The notes: generated by a model not told the origin, from the letters alone. Counted from the first letter of the stretch, positions 1-12,473 are shown. The stretch: 64,000 nt of DNA from Sordariomycetes sp. S80-01Y (GCA_037042185.1 JAXQJY010000023.1:496001-560000), one strand, 5' to 3'. Numbers and translations: made by a program.

Positions 1-3000
1 ATGGGTTTCGGTCGATGTCTGTTCCTTGGCCATGACGCCTGGGTGCAGAGAGGCTTGGAGAGGACCCTTCTGCCCTGCCGAACGCGCTCGCTGGGGAGCT
101 TGATAGCCACGGTGCCTTTACCTTACAGATGGTATCTCGCTGCTGTCTTATCGCAGACGGCTGGCGACCTTGGAACAACACGATAAGCCTGCCGTTGGAT
201 ATCTCTACTCTATCTTGCTATCAGGCTGTCCGGAGATGTCAAACTCAGGATCTCCGTCCAGGGTCTGACACGGCTGGGGTGCCCTCACGTCGCTGCAACG
301 TTCACACACCACGGGCGATGTTGAGGCGCCAAGTGCGTGGTCGGTCAGAGAGGCCTCATCAACCACCACCAGCGTCAGTCTGAGTCTCACGGAGCAACGA
401 TCAGATGATTCGCTTCAGATGCACACACATCCACTGTCCGTGCTCTGCCAAACCCACAGCGTCCTGCGCTGAGACGCAAGCTTTTGATGGTCCTCTCCAC
501 CGTGCCACAATGACGGGACTCTGACCTCTGATCACAAATGACGGGGGGCTGCTGGACCCGCGGGAACCTGGGTCGTGCTCGATCAAGGGGCCCTGGAAGA
601 GCAACACTTTGCGAGGAGAACTCTGCTTCGCTACTGTGCCCCGGCAACAGGAGAGCTTTGAAAGGCCATCCGGCCGTGCACGGCTTGAGCAGTTAGTTCA
701 GTCCCTCCGATTATGCCCGTCGATGACTTTACCTTCAGGGCACGTCCATGGGAGTACAAAATCACGCCGTAAAATGCGATTGGATCGTCGCCGGGCTCAC
801 CGAGGTTGCAGCGATCGGTCCAAGGTGAAGGTGGGCGGCAATGGCTTTAACCGTTTACCACGTGCAATATTATCCGCTTTGCCGTACCTACACTGTAGGA
901 TACTGCGGAATGCACCAACAAACCTGTTTCGGGGGGTACATCGTCGTCTTCCCTGGTGTGGTCCCCCCCCCCCCCCTTTGGCAGGCCAGGCCATTCTCCC
1001 GCCTCCAGAGACGTTGGTCCTCCCAGGCAAGGCCAGCCAACATCCAGCCAACATCGGTGACCTGTCGGTCGAATCTTAATTAATATGTCTGACCCAAGAA
1101 CTCTATGATGATTGCGACCGTCACCACGAGTTGCACGCGGCAAGACCAGGGCGCAGACCAACAATGCGTCCCTAAATACAAAGTACAAGCCCAACATCGG
1201 CCGACATCATACGCATGTGCTTCACTTACCTTAGCACTCAGGCACCGCCGGCGGCTTCATGGCTCCCAAAACAGGGGTCTCCTCTGTAGCTGCAAAGCCC
1301 CCCTTAGTCAACAAACCCGTCCATTTCCTTACGGCCGAGGCCTCACCTCCACCCCTCAACCTTGCGCTGCTCCTCTGCGGTGACTTCACTCTACCCACCC
1401 GCAATGCACCGGCAACGACCGCGTCCGCAGGCCTGCGTTTCACCAGCGGGCCTAACTACCGACATATCTGGTATTCAACTCGCGTTTTGGCGCGACTCTT
1501 TTCTGGATCCCTGAGACCTGTCGGCGGCGGTGGGCTGTAGCGCCTGTCATCTGATCATCGGACGTTATTACGCGTCTGACGTGCAGCGCCGTCTGCAAAT
1601 CTTTGGCCTGAGACTGGGAGCATTGACGAACGAACAGGATTCGTATGTACTATGCGAACGCCCCTCGGCAGTCGCTTGCTGCATGACAATGTGCAGCCTC
1701 GGTGTCAATGCGAGGAGGGGAACGGTGGTCAAGACGTCTCATGCCTTTTTCACTTCCCGGTCGCTGAAACTCTGTTGAGGCGCTGCGATGGAAGGGCTGT
1801 CAATTCAGAAGGGTGACAGGGACTCTCCGCAGCACGCGCAGTCGCTCTTGTGCATGTGACCACCAGGAAAGAGGCTGTGACAAGCGTCCTCCTGCTTCCA
1901 TCGCATTGTCGTGCCTGGGAATTCCCTGCGGCAATCATCGCATGACGGGACTCTTCCCCGGAAGACACCCTCGACGCCTCACTTATTCTCGTTTTCAATG
2001 TGAACTTCGACCGGCTGTAACGAGCTTCGGCCGTTGACGCCCGAAGCGCGCCGAGCGGCCCCGAAGGACCTCACCGCGACCGACGATGCGAAAAGCACCT
2101 ACGGACTTCTCCATCACACGGGTCACTGCAGGAATGCAACATGTCCTGTCCTCGCCTGCCAGGACGGGCATTATTGCCGAACGTGATGGGACATCCGGCG
2201 CTTGGGCGCTTACCGCGTCTCAATCACATCTGGGATCTCTCGTGAAGGGCCGAGTCCCGCCTAACCGGGTGCTTTTTTTCTTGGTTTCACGAGCAGACCA
2301 CATGAATTATTAGTGCCGCAGGAACATTGACGTCTGTCTGATACCCGCCTTGGCATGCGGGACTCCGCTTCGGATCAGTGACAGCTTGCTTTAGGCAGGT
2401 CTGTTGGCTCCGGGGTTTTCGGGGGCGCCCATGGGGTTGTTGGTTGCATCGACGGACATGACTCTTGTCAGTGAGGCATTGCGTCCGTGTAAGGAGTCAT
2501 GGGGAAGCGATCCTGGAGGGTGTGATGGAAGCCTTGCGGAAAACGATCGCCGAAGACGTGATGGGAGACGGGCGTCATGTGTGCAGCACATCTCGATGTC
2601 GCTGAAGATCTTTTGGTAGTTGATGGGAGGCTGAGGAATCAGGGAAGATCACCAGTTTGATCTGTCAAAATTGCAAGTATTTAGGTTATGCTTCACGGTC
2701 CGGCTGGCCTTTCACAGCCCTCCAAGTTGAAGCTGTATCGAGATGTAGTTCCCGACTCCCGAATCACCCAGCAATTCAATATCAACGCCATCGCCACCAT
2801 CACGATCTAAGCCTTTCTAGCCTCTCGGCAACAACCTAGATCAGATGCGGCACCTCAAATGACACCACAACGCCACCAAGCCACGATCCACCGTCAACTC
2901 AATCAGCGGCCAGCACTCTCGGACAGAAACCTTAGCCGGCTCCCTTTTGGGGTGCCGCGCATATCGACCGAGCACTCATCCAGTTTTGAATATCCCATCC

Positions 3001-3443
3001 TCGATTCGTCACGCACAGAGTGTGAAAGGGGATGTCAGCGGGCGGAGGCTGGCGCCTTGCAATGCGACCCTCCAATCACTAGCCTCGGCGCGGCCCGAGA
3101 GTGTGGTAAAGCTGTTGGTCCTGGGGGGCCGGTGAGGTCATGGCGAATTAGAGAATACTCCACTGATTCTAGAATCGGGGTGTCCATGGAGGCAAATATT
3201 TGCTGTCACTTGCAAGAAGCAAATTATTATGTTGGTTGACATGTCGAGAGGTGTTTCGAGCGCGAGGGTGTGGTCGGGTGGAGGGGGGTCGTGGGCGTGT
3301 TGATCGTAAACTTGGTTGTAATCATGAGGATTGTCCGGATCTCTGGCATACAGCGACTTGAGGGAAAGAGAGAAGAGTAGCTTTGCTGGGCTGGGTCTGG
3401 AATGGCCATCCCTGACGGTGCACAATACGGAGGCGACGAGCCG
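1..3443. other. gene-less stretch
   Basis: I see no reading frame with recognisable protein character on either strand; all open frames are short and of random composition. The stretch holds a run of 14 C at 963-976 and one CACGTG at 859-864. It could contain an unrecognised short or multi-exon gene. Confidence 0.5.
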
Positions 3444-4691
3444 TCACTTTTGTTTCTTCTTTTCAGCCTCAACGCCATCCACAGTCTCCCCTGAAACGAT
3501 ACTGCCATCATTCAGGACCTTCTCTGTCATCCTGACGCGGGCCAGGACGAATGGGTACGCAATGTCGCAGATTGTCGATATCCCAATGACGATTACCGAG
3601 AGGGGGTGCCAGACGTAGCCATGGGCTTCAGGCCAGTACCACCAGAGCAAGATACTCACGACAGGCAGGCCAAGCTGGGTCCCCACGAAACGGCAGAACC
3701 TAGAGCAACAGTAAGCTAGTGCTGATCACGAGTTGAATAGATAGGACAATAGAAGAAGGAGAAGTAACGTTGTCGCGAAGTTTGCCAAGGGCAGGAAAGT
3801 CTGGGCCCGAGAACCCGGTTCCGAGCTCGTGTGATCAAAGGTCGACGAGCTACTGGCTCAAAAGCAATACCGACATCACAGCATCCAATGTCGTGCTCTT
3901 GGTATGAGGGCACAATCGGCGAGGCATATTCGAAGAAGCAAAGGGGGCGTGAGTGACCTTCTTGAGCCCAGGAATCTGGTCACCAGCGGGGCCGAACGAG
4001 ATCGGACTTCACATCAGGCGACCACAGTATCCTTGACACCTTGATGCCATCAAGGAGACACACGCCCCTACTGCCGCATCGCATAGTTGCATGAAGTCGA
4101 AGACAAGACTCACCAGATTGCATAGCTCTGCCCGCCGGAGTGGCCACGCTGAACCAACATGGCCAGCGCGCCTAGACTGAACGACATCTGCGCCACCCCA
4201 GCCGTCCAGTAGCTCAACTCCGTCGTATCACGCGCTTCCTGCCCCTTCCACGTCTTACCCCATTTGATGCCGTAGCCGCGATGTGGCTCGGCGAGCCACC
4301 ACCAGGCAAAGTACCCGTTGGCCGCGGCCGCCAGGAGGAAGGTCGCGCAGAGTATCAGGCGCGCGTTCCGGGCCACGAGCGGCTGGGTCGAGAAGCTTCT
4401 CGGCGCGGTCTTGAGCGTGGCGTAGACCACGGGGATGTCGAAGAGGAGCCAGGCGCCGAAGCCCAGGCGCTCGAGGGAGACGTCGGTGACGTAGAAGGCC
4501 CAGACTACCTCCCAGGCGACGTTGATGCCCAGCGGCAGCAGAGGGATCGGGGTCGCTCTCGTGGCCAGCGAGCGCTTGACCATGAGGACGTAGGTGAGCA
4601 GCCAAAAGCCGACGCCGAAGCCGAGAATTATCGTCTGGGCTGGGATGAGCCAAGCTGGCGCAGTTGAAGGGGGGACGTCCGTGGACCCCAT
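3444..4691 (-). CDS. Pyr4/PaxB-family membrane terpene cyclase
   Basis: Two exons, 4691-4114 and 3699-3444, joined across a 414 bp GT..AG intron (4113-3700) that splits a Trp codon; the product is 277 residues. The joined sequence reads QSYAIW then FCRFVGTQLG, the junction expected in the Pyr4 family, followed by WWYWPEAHGYVWHPL, close to the Pyr4 'YWPEAFGW..SPL' region. About seven hydrophobic helices are visible. The two acidic residues essential in Pyr4 have counterparts here: Glu in NVAWEVVW (helix 2) and Asp in TICDIAYPF (last helix). Family members cyclise epoxidised prenylated substrates in meroterpenoid and indole-diterpene pathways at the ER membrane. No prenyltransferase, epoxidase or GGPP synthase lies nearby, so the substrate is unknown. 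The start at 4691 gives a normal N terminus. The intron is long for this organism, whose other introns are mostly 45-50 bp. Confidence 0.88.
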
Positions 4692-5492
4692 GACGTTGGC
4701 CTGGATGGCGCTTGAATTGACCGAAGCACTGTATATGGGACTGGATAGATCGGAGTCGTGTTGAAAGCGCCTTTCTTTGCTCTGCCGAGTCTTGGTAAGA
4801 GAGCTCGAGGTGATTGAAGAGCTCGAAATCTGACGTTGGGATGCGAAGCTCCGCCCCCGGACCCCACGATGCAGAAATGGGCTGATTACGCGTGAACCCA
4901 GACCATCCTCGGTCCAACTCGATAAGCGAGGAGTATACCCGCTTCTGACTAGGAATAGAAACGATGCTAAGCGGGAAGGAGCAAATGTCCCTTGTGAATT
5001 GAATTATGCTAGAATTGCCATCAACTCGCGGTGAGAACGGGGATATCTTGTGAAGTTCAAAGTTGGAGCCGCAACGCATATAGTGTTTAAAGAGCCTCAT
5101 CCTGTCGAAGTCGACAATTCGGTTCTCAATTCGATCATCGATTGCTTAGTGCCCAGCTACCTGAGTTGTGTGAGAACGTTTACCATACTTTTGCTCGGCT
5201 CAGACTTTCCGAACCTGCCTTTGTTCCGCCATGAAGCTCGGAGAGTAATCCCCTTTCTCTTAAAACATCGAACTTTCGGCTGTTCTTATTGAGTTCGATC
5301 AGTCATTTATCTGGAAATTCTGCTGGTACTGTTTTCTTCTCGTTGAGCCCGGGGTATAGTATCCGTACTCAGTCCATTGATCAGAACAGTCTGCAACGCC
5401 GTGTCGTCGCAACTGACTGACGTCGGATCCAAGTGAACAACGCCACGCTTATACCAAACTATTTTATTTTTTTTTGATCTGGGTGGCCCAAT
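4692..5492. other. intergenic stretch
   Basis: This is the 5' flank of the terpene cyclase and the 3' flank of the nucleotidylyltransferase gene. A frame continuing through 4255-5100 on the minus strand is a shadow of the cyclase exon. A T-rich tract lies at 5462-5475. No gene is seen. Confidence 0.5.
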
Positions 5493-6556
5493 CTACCAGG
5501 CAATCTTGTCGCGCCAGTCACGCTCAGCTTCAGTGGCGGCTCTCTCTCGCAACTCTGCCTGCATCTTTTGCAGCTCGGGACTGGGAATGTACATCTTGAC
5601 GATCTTAACCAGGAGGGAGGGGCTGAGCGCGGTAGACGCGACTCCCTAGAATCCGCAGTACAAGGCCTTTGCAGGAGTTGACGAAGCTCAGTTGAGCTTG
5701 GGGCCTCATAGGTCGGGACGGACTGCCCGGTCCATATGAAGCGAATGTACCCTCTCGGCTTGACGAGGCGATGACAAACCCATACATGTCGCATCTGCTC
5801 AGATGCCTCAGCAACTGCATCTTCTATGTCTGATAGAATGTGAGCTATGACCACTCAAAAGTCAAAATTCTTACATTTGTTCGGCTGTCCCTGCAAGTGT
5901 TCACGAAACATCGAAGACAGCTTGGCCTTGTCCCATCGAGGTCTAATCCATTCGGAGCAAGGGTAGACCATGTGAAGACTGCCTCTAGCAGTTACAAAGT
6001 CTACTGGTCTGCAAATGTCGCTCGTAATTGTGTCTGGACAGTTCCAGTATGTTGGATCCGTAGTTGTCGATTTGCGGACATGATCAGGACCTGCCAACAC
6101 AACAAACTTCACCCTGACTTTCGCCTCGCAGAATTTATTTTCCAAGAGAGTGCGAAAAACGACCCAATCGTCTTCTTCCCTGTCGAAAACCCAGATTCGA
6201 CCACTTAGTACCTTAGCCTCCTCCCAGAGCTGAACGCGCTGATGACGGGGGATGATGAGGTCTTCACTCTTCTTGTAGTTCTTGACGGCAACGCGGCGAT
6301 CGCTTGTTGGGAGAATGATGGCGGCAACAATCTGCAGGTCAGCTCCAGCGTTGTGGAAAACATGGTTCAGAAGCTTCCAGTGCCCTTTGTGCGGTGGGTT
6401 GAATGAGCCAGGATAGATGAGGATGCGATTTACTCCTCTAGTCGTGAGAAGGACACGATCCTCGGCGAGTTTGTCATTGAAAGGCAGCTCGTGATTTGAA
6501 GCTTCCGGGAAGCACTCGGCGTAGGCTTTGGCGGTGAAATAACCGAGAGGTCTCAT
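5493..6556 (-). CDS. nucleotidylyltransferase-like protein (HxGH family), one apparent frame break
   Basis: Exon 1 is 6556-5875. A 45 bp intron (5874-5830, GTAAGA..TCAG) splits a Tyr codon, and exon 2 starts at 5829. The N-terminal part has YPGSFNPPHKGH, the HxGH nucleotide-binding signature of the cytidylyltransferase/NMN-adenylyltransferase superfamily. Exon 2 has APSSTELRQLL, equivalent to the second signature (ISSTxIR). After that the frame is lost: the conserved-looking tail GVASTALSPSLLVKIVKMY and PSPELQKMQAELRERAAT, ending at the TAG at 5495-5493, lies in another frame. One extra base in the short C run at 5644-5646 (G on the coding strand) would account for the shift, so an assembly error or a real frameshift are both possible; I see no intron that fits. 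The family is common in fungi and its substrate is uncertain; nicotinamide mononucleotide is a reasonable guess. Confidence 0.78.
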
Positions 6557-9278
6557 CTTGTTGGTCTCAAGGGCGGACTGCGCTCCAGATATGGGAAGCT
6601 TGGGTAGAAGTGAGCGGTGGCAGGCGTTTAAAAGTGATAAATTTTGAGGAGCACAGGATTGCCTTAAGTGAGTTGGACTTAAGAATGGACCATTCCTCTA
6701 CTCGAGGTCCAGATCATCATGCAGCAAGAATGGCGCTTGTTGCAGTTGAAAGGGAAGGAGGCGAGCGGTCAGATGATCAGACGACCAAATTCGGCTTGCC
6801 CCTTACCGGCCGTCGTCGAGTGCCTGTATAGTGTTCTCAATTGATTGATCTCTCAGCGCAGCGGTTCAAGAGTAGGCAGGCCTTTTGATATACACCTGCC
6901 ACCTTCGATAGACCTTGACATGCAGCCCTCTCCTAGTACATTGCCTATGCCGGTAGATACCTCACCTGATCAACGCCACAATACTTACAATACACCCCAG
7001 AAACAACAATTGCTGTCTCTTCCAGCGTCGGTGTGGCAATATCTCGGGGCAATGGCTTGGAACTCCGTTCGCCTATCTTCAGCATCAGGCCTAATCTATA
7101 ACTCGACATGTGTTGGGCTTCGATGGCTGCTGACAGCCGTAGCCTGACTCCAGACACTATCCTAAATTCTGAGCTGTATGAAATGAAAGCGTCCATAGTC
7201 ATCCTATATTCCTGCCAGGGCCACAGTGGTAACTAGGCTGACCAACATATCCGTGAGCAGGTGTCAACATCAGGTATGTGTAAGGGGGAGACGTAGTCAA
7301 AGGTACGTCCTCTCCTCCGTTAATTAGATGACATATTCTTGTGTTTTCTATGATGGTTTCTGCCCGCTCCAACTGTACTGGGTAGCGCCCGTCAACCTCA
7401 GCTGAAATAGCAAGCCTCGAGGTGCGTGGACTGCTAGCCTCTACAGCGGATCCTTCCTTGCCAGATCATGTTTCAGCTCGCTTCTGGTACCTACACCGAG
7501 ACCAAGCACTTTATCGCGAGTTCTTCTCTCTTCCAGTGTATATCGACACCCATCAAGAGTTGGACGAGCAACTTGGGCATGAGGGTCTGGATACACAAAG
7601 TCAGCCAGCTATGGATAAGCCCTAGCGGTTACTGGCGACAACCAAAGCACATTGTTTGGCGTTTTGAAAGAGTCTGGTCTTCTTGATATCACCCATCTTC
7701 AGGACCAACTGTTCGTAATCCCGAACACGAGGCGGTGAACTGTACCAAGCAGAGATAAGGGTGGCTGCATGCGCGCGCATGTGCAAACATCCACAACGAA
7801 CTGCCATGTACCGTCCAGGAACCCGCATCGAGGTCTGACAATCGGTTATACAGCGTGGCTTTGTGCTCAAGATGGTGGATCAGTGTGAGCTATGCTTGCG
7901 ACAGTGGTGGCTGGATGGTAGGCCATGGCAATGGAAGAGGGCGGCTCGTAGACGGCGGCTGCATTGGCAACCAGACGCAACTGAAAGGTTCGAGGGCTGC
8001 TTCGGGCAAGGATACAATTGGTTGCGATCCTTCACAGTCAGTCTCCAGAAGGACTGCCCTGCATAAGCCTTGCGCTGGTGCTCGCAAGCGTTGGCACGGT
8101 TGTAGCAGAAGGTTTGGATGGCTCGATGCGGGGGAGAGACTAAGGTTGGGAATTGCATTCGGCAACGACTCGGTCATGGCGAAACGCGTACAGCTCCAGA
8201 CACGTCCATTCTTGGGGGCGCGGGAAGGTCTCAGACAGTTCCGATGACATTCTGCAGCCGAGATGCGGATGTGGGAGCGAATGCTGGGAGGAATGAGTTG
8301 GCGGTCGATGAGGAATGCAAGGGTCTCCAACTGTCATGTGCCATACCCACGTCTAGGATGATGCTCCGCAGGCCGCGGAGGGTGGCATCCCTGTCCCGGG
8401 GGGGGGAGCTCAGGCCTGTTGGAAGTTTGCTTAATCAAAAGAATACGTGCTGCTTGGGCGCAATGTGCGACAGGAACAGGTTTCTCCAGGGGAGCTGGGC
8501 CATTACCGTACGGAGTACTTGAATTGTTCTTAATGAAGGCTGGTGCATACGGTTGGTAGCACCGTGTAAATTCAGCGTCAGACTGCTCTGGGCGTTGCGC
8601 GTGCGGAGGAAGGAACGGCAGCGCGCATCAAGCAGGAGCGATCCCGCCGACTGGGACACCGCCAAACTTACTACTTTTCCTCTTCTCCAAACCAAGCGGT
8701 AGCATCCAGCTCGTCTGCTTCTGCCTCTTCCGGTCGACCGCACACCATTGCTCATCACGACGACACGACAACCCGTGGACTACAGCCAGCGTCGCCATCG
8801 CGCAACGTTACCCAGAGTCTCTGTTCTGTCGGTCACCTCGCAGCGCTCTTCAGGTTTGCGGCGGTCTGGGGCGCGCATTTCAGGGTCCACCCGAGCTCCA
8901 ACTCGAACCCTCCCGTCCCTGTTTGCACCTCGTCAACAGCTCTTCACCACTGGCACGCTCGCGATCCCTTCCCTTTGCAAAACTCAAACAGACCGGGACG
9001 AAGCAGCGATCGAACCACCGATCAAACATCGCTTCGACTACGACCAGCGGTGAAGCGTCCTGTACCTGACGGCGGCGCTCACCGAGGACAAGAAGCTGCG
9101 GTGTGCTCTCTGTCGCATCATCGATGTCCACCGGGGCTCGGCCAGGCCAGCCTTGATTCATGCTTTGTGGAGAGAGCTGCAGCGGCAAGCTCCCAACTGC
9201 TGCCGGAATTTCAAGGCTCCACATGCGCTAGTCCCTAAGGTACACCTCGAATGACGGCCTGAAAATCCGATCGCCGTG
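6557..9278. other. intergenic stretch upstream of Rxt3
   Basis: No convincing gene. About 8.7-9.28 kb is rich in C and CT tracts and is probably promoter and 5' leader of the Rxt3 gene. A TACGGAGTAC decamer lies at 8509-8518. Two overlapping small frames at 7422-7686 were considered and could not be recognised. Confidence 0.5.
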
Positions 9279-12200
9279 ATGGATCCCAGATATTCTGGAC
9301 AGTCTGCTTCGTCGTCGGCCTCGCCCTACGCAACTCACAACAGCACCCAACCCTCCCGATCCCCCTTTCCGCCCCAACCACCGCCACAGCACCATCACGA
9401 CAGGAGCCCACCGACCGCCGGCTTTGGGCCTCATTCGCGACACCCATCCGACGCTGCATTTCCGACTGACCGACCCTCTCATTCGCGCGCGAACTCGCAG
9501 GCCTCGGCTCGAGACCGAGAATACGGGCAGAACATGCCTCCGCCCAACTCGCCCCCGGGTGGCGCGCATCATCAACAGCATCCTCACCAACAACAGCAGC
9601 CGCCTCACGCGATGCCGGGCTACGGCTCGGGCCCGCCCCCCAGGGCGCCGCCTGTTGGACCTGGGCATTCGGCTTTTGGCAGCGGTCGCGAGCTTCCTGC
9701 ACTCGGCTCGATAGCAAGGGCTGGTCCTGCGGGAGGCTCTATGTCTATCTCGTCGCTGCTTGGGGGTCCTGGCAGAGAGTCGCAACCGCCGCCGCACCAG
9801 TATCCTCCTCACTCCGCGGCGCCGCCAGGCTCGGGACCAGGCCAAGGCTTTCCTCCACCGGCTCATGGTTCGCCGCGCATGCAGTCAGCTTCGACCGACT
9901 ACTCGCCCTTCCGTCGACCGCATACACCCGATCGGAACCGACCGTACGACCCGCGAGCAAGCGCTGCGCCATCGCCACGCGGCCCTTATGGCACCCCAGA
10001 AGTACCACGGTACGGCACACCACACTCATACCACGCGCGACACATGTCCGCCTCAGCAGATCCTTCAAGGGATCCTGCGCGGATGTCTGCTGCCTCTGCG
10101 CCTCCACCGCGACCGAACAGCCAGCCTAAGTATCCAGGCATGCCGCGACCGGGGGAGGATCGATACGGGAGGAGGGACGATATGCCCCGACCGTACCCTG
10201 GGACAGAGTACAACCCCGAAAGGGCAGGCCTACGGCCGTACTCATACGATGAACGATACAGGGCAGAGAGGGAACGTCAGAATGAGATCGAAGCCCGGGA
10301 GCAGGAGCGAAGAGAGTTTGCGAGGAGGGAGCGTGCGTATTCTGGAAGCGACTCAGGGAGGCATCCTCATCACGGGCGCGAGCCGCAACGCGAGCCGCCG
10401 CCAAACCAGCCACCGTATGGAAGACCCCCAGATGGACGCGATCCGCGCGACGGGCATTGGGGGCGACCAGGCTCGGATCCCAGCTTCCGTGCGCCGATGG
10501 ACTACCCACGTCAACATCCTGAGTATCCTCCTCACAGCTCAGCCCCATACCCACCGCACGGCGCACCCTACCAACCCTCGCACGCTGAACGCTACCCTCC
10601 GGTTTCACAATCGCCGAACCCTCACAGTTACTCGCCGCAAGCTCCCCCTCCACAGGACTCGCCTGATCGCGCGCGCATGAGCCTGCACCCCCAACACCAA
10701 CAACCGCAACATCCACAACAGCGACCCGCACCGCCTGGCAGGCCTGAAGAGGGGCCTCACCATGGCTCGGCCTACAATGGAGGCCAGGGGCCACCGCCCT
10801 ATGAAGCTCAACGTCACCGCAACAGCGACGATGCATCAGCCGTGATGCAACGGAAGTTGCTAGCAGTACAGCAGGAGAACCGCAAAGGACGCATCTCACC
10901 ACTCCCGCAAGCTGTTCAAGGAGCGCAACCTCAACAACCGGGTCCAGGTGCAGAGCCGGGCATCAAGAGTGAATTCGGCCGCATGTTTTCTGGCATCGGA
11001 AGTGGTGTCAGTGGATTAGGAGGGTCCAGTCCAATCACCGGGCAGGCAGGTCCTTTTACAAACGCGGCTTTAGCCAAGCGCGATGATCTGGACGGTGCGG
11101 ACTCGGGCCCTGATAACGCAAAGGGACAGAAAGGCAGGCGGAGAAAGCTCAAGGAGGAGGATGGTCGTGATGATGAGAGCTCTGGGCGTCTTACACCCGG
11201 CCACAAGGCCAAGCGTGCCAAGGGGCACCAGCACCACCATCATCAGTATGTGATCTCGCCGAGGCGGCCATCAGGCTCTGCTGACAGTCGCAGTCATAAT
11301 CACCATCACCACCACCACCATCATCATAAGAATGACGATGATTCCCAAAGCGGCACTCCCCTCAGGAACACCAAAGGCAACGGCCCTGGTGCTGACGGGG
11401 ACAAAACCGGCGGCCCTCACCACCACCATCACCATCATCATGGTGGACGCGTGCCGTCGGGCCAGAAGGCTGCTCCGAACGCAATGCCGCAGATACCGCC
11501 CCGGACAAAGACGATTGTTTCATCGGATGCGGTACTCGAAGCCGCTGCTAAGCACAAACGACAGCATCTAGGCGACTGGGTGTATGAAACTGAGCTAAAG
11601 CCCCAACGACTAGTTCCCAACACTCCCGTATATCGCGGCTTCTCGTCGTCGCCGAAGCCCCTGCCGATGGCTATGGTCAAAGACAAGATCAACTGCACCC
11701 TCACCGTCAAGGTTCCGCGGATCCACCTATCACGGACGTCCCGAGAAGAGATCACGGCCCGGGGCTTCCTTTGGGGAACGGACGTCTACTCCGACGACTC
11801 TGACGTTGTGGCCGCCTGCATTCACTCCGGCTGGATCAAAGGCGAGTGGAACGACGATGTCGACGTCGCAATGCTCGACCTCGACACCAACAAGAGCAAA
11901 GGCTCCTCAGCCCCTGCCGACCCACAGTCCGAGCAGCTCATCACCTCCCCGCCCGACTCTGGCCCCATGGACGTCCCTTACGACCGCGATCTACACGTCA
12001 ACGTGCTCGTGCTGCCTAGGCTTTCGCGCTACGCCTCTACCACTCGTTATGGGATCACCTCTCGCGAATTCGGCGGCGACTTTGGCTCGCGCCATGTCTG
12101 CCACGATGGGCTCAGTTATATGATTCATGGAATTCGCTGGGTCGAGAACGGCGGACAGCCGCAAGCGAGATTGAGAGGCAAGGGAAGGAGGGAGAGGATG

Positions 12201-12473
12201 AGGAAGGCTATGCAGGAGGTGCGCAGCTTTTCCGTCGGCAACGTCAACGGCAAAAGCACCTCGGGTCAGGTCGATGAGAGGAGTCAAATCAAGGGAGATT
12301 GGTGGCGGAAGGAGCATGAGAGGACAGAGGGCGAGAGGGAGAGAAAAGGCAGCGAGGGGGATAAGGAGAATCGAGCTGCCGAGAAAGCCACATCCGAGGA
12401 GAGCAAGGGCGGGGAGAAGGATGCGGAGATGGTGGACAGCCCGCCCAAGCACAAGGACGAGGCGAAGGAGTGA
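9279..12473 (+). CDS. Rxt3, Rpd3L histone deacetylase complex subunit
   Basis: A single exon encoding 1,064 residues. The ATG at 9279 is chosen; the codon before it is GTG and is not a start in a eukaryote. Residues 1 to about 740 are low complexity and rich in Pro, Ser, Gln, Tyr and Arg, with three histidine runs around residues 650, 675 and 714. The C-terminal region, about residues 750-970, is the Rxt3 domain: GDWVYETELKPQRLVPN, INCTLTVKVPRIHL, RGFLWGTDVYSDDSDVVA, HSGWIKGEW and the end motif YGITSREFGGDFGSRHVC. A charged Lys/Glu/Arg tail follows. In yeast, Rxt3 is a subunit of the large Rpd3 deacetylase complex that represses transcription; the protein is expected to be nuclear. The gene is convergent with the minus-strand gene at 12728-13120, 254 bp away. 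The long disordered N-terminal part is typical of filamentous fungal orthologues. Confidence 0.93.
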   Translation: MDPRYSGQSASSSASPYATHNSTQPSRSPFPPQPPPQHHHDRSPPTAGFGPHSRHPSDAAFPTDRPSHSRANSQASARDREYGQNMPPPNSPPGGAHHQQHPHQQQQPPHAMPGYGSGPPPRAPPVGPGHSAFGSGRELPALGSIARAGPAGGSMSISSLLGGPGRESQPPPHQYPPHSAAPPGSGPGQGFPPPAHGSPRMQSASTDYSPFRRPHTPDRNRPYDPRASAAPSPRGPYGTPEVPRYGTPHSYHARHMSASADPSRDPARMSAASAPPPRPNSQPKYPGMPRPGEDRYGRRDDMPRPYPGTEYNPERAGLRPYSYDERYRAERERQNEIEAREQERREFARRERAYSGSDSGRHPHHGREPQREPPPNQPPYGRPPDGRDPRDGHWGRPGSDPSFRAPMDYPRQHPEYPPHSSAPYPPHGAPYQPSHAERYPPVSQSPNPHSYSPQAPPPQDSPDRARMSLHPQHQQPQHPQQRPAPPGRPEEGPHHGSAYNGGQGPPPYEAQRHRNSDDASAVMQRKLLAVQQENRKGRISPLPQAVQGAQPQQPGPGAEPGIKSEFGRMFSGIGSGVSGLGGSSPITGQAGPFTNAALAKRDDLDGADSGPDNAKGQKGRRRKLKEEDGRDDESSGRLTPGHKAKRAKGHQHHHHQYVISPRRPSGSADSRSHNHHHHHHHHHKNDDDSQSGTPLRNTKGNGPGADGDKTGGPHHHHHHHHGGRVPSGQKAAPNAMPQIPPRTKTIVSSDAVLEAAAKHKRQHLGDWVYETELKPQRLVPNTPVYRGFSSSPKPLPMAMVKDKINCTLTVKVPRIHLSRTSREEITARGFLWGTDVYSDDSDVVAACIHSGWIKGEWNDDVDVAMLDLDTNKSKGSSAPADPQSEQLITSPPDSGPMDVPYDRDLHVNVLVLPRLSRYASTTRYGITSREFGGDFGSRHVCHDGLSYMIHGIRWVENGGQPQARLRGKGRRERMRKAMQEVRSFSVGNVNGKSTSGQVDERSQIKGDWWRKEHERTEGERERKGSEGDKENRAAEKATSEESKGGEKDAEMVDSPPKHKDEAKE

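Noticed and set aside
4255-5100. 281-codon minus-strand frame overlapping the terpene cyclase
   Set aside because: It is a shifted frame over the cyclase exon, Arg/Pro/His-rich and without protein character, while the other frame shows the Pyr4 family motifs.
9228-10902. Several long frames on both strands over the Rxt3 N terminus
   Set aside because: They are shadows of the GC-rich low-complexity part of Rxt3; only the frame from 9279 leads into the conserved domain.
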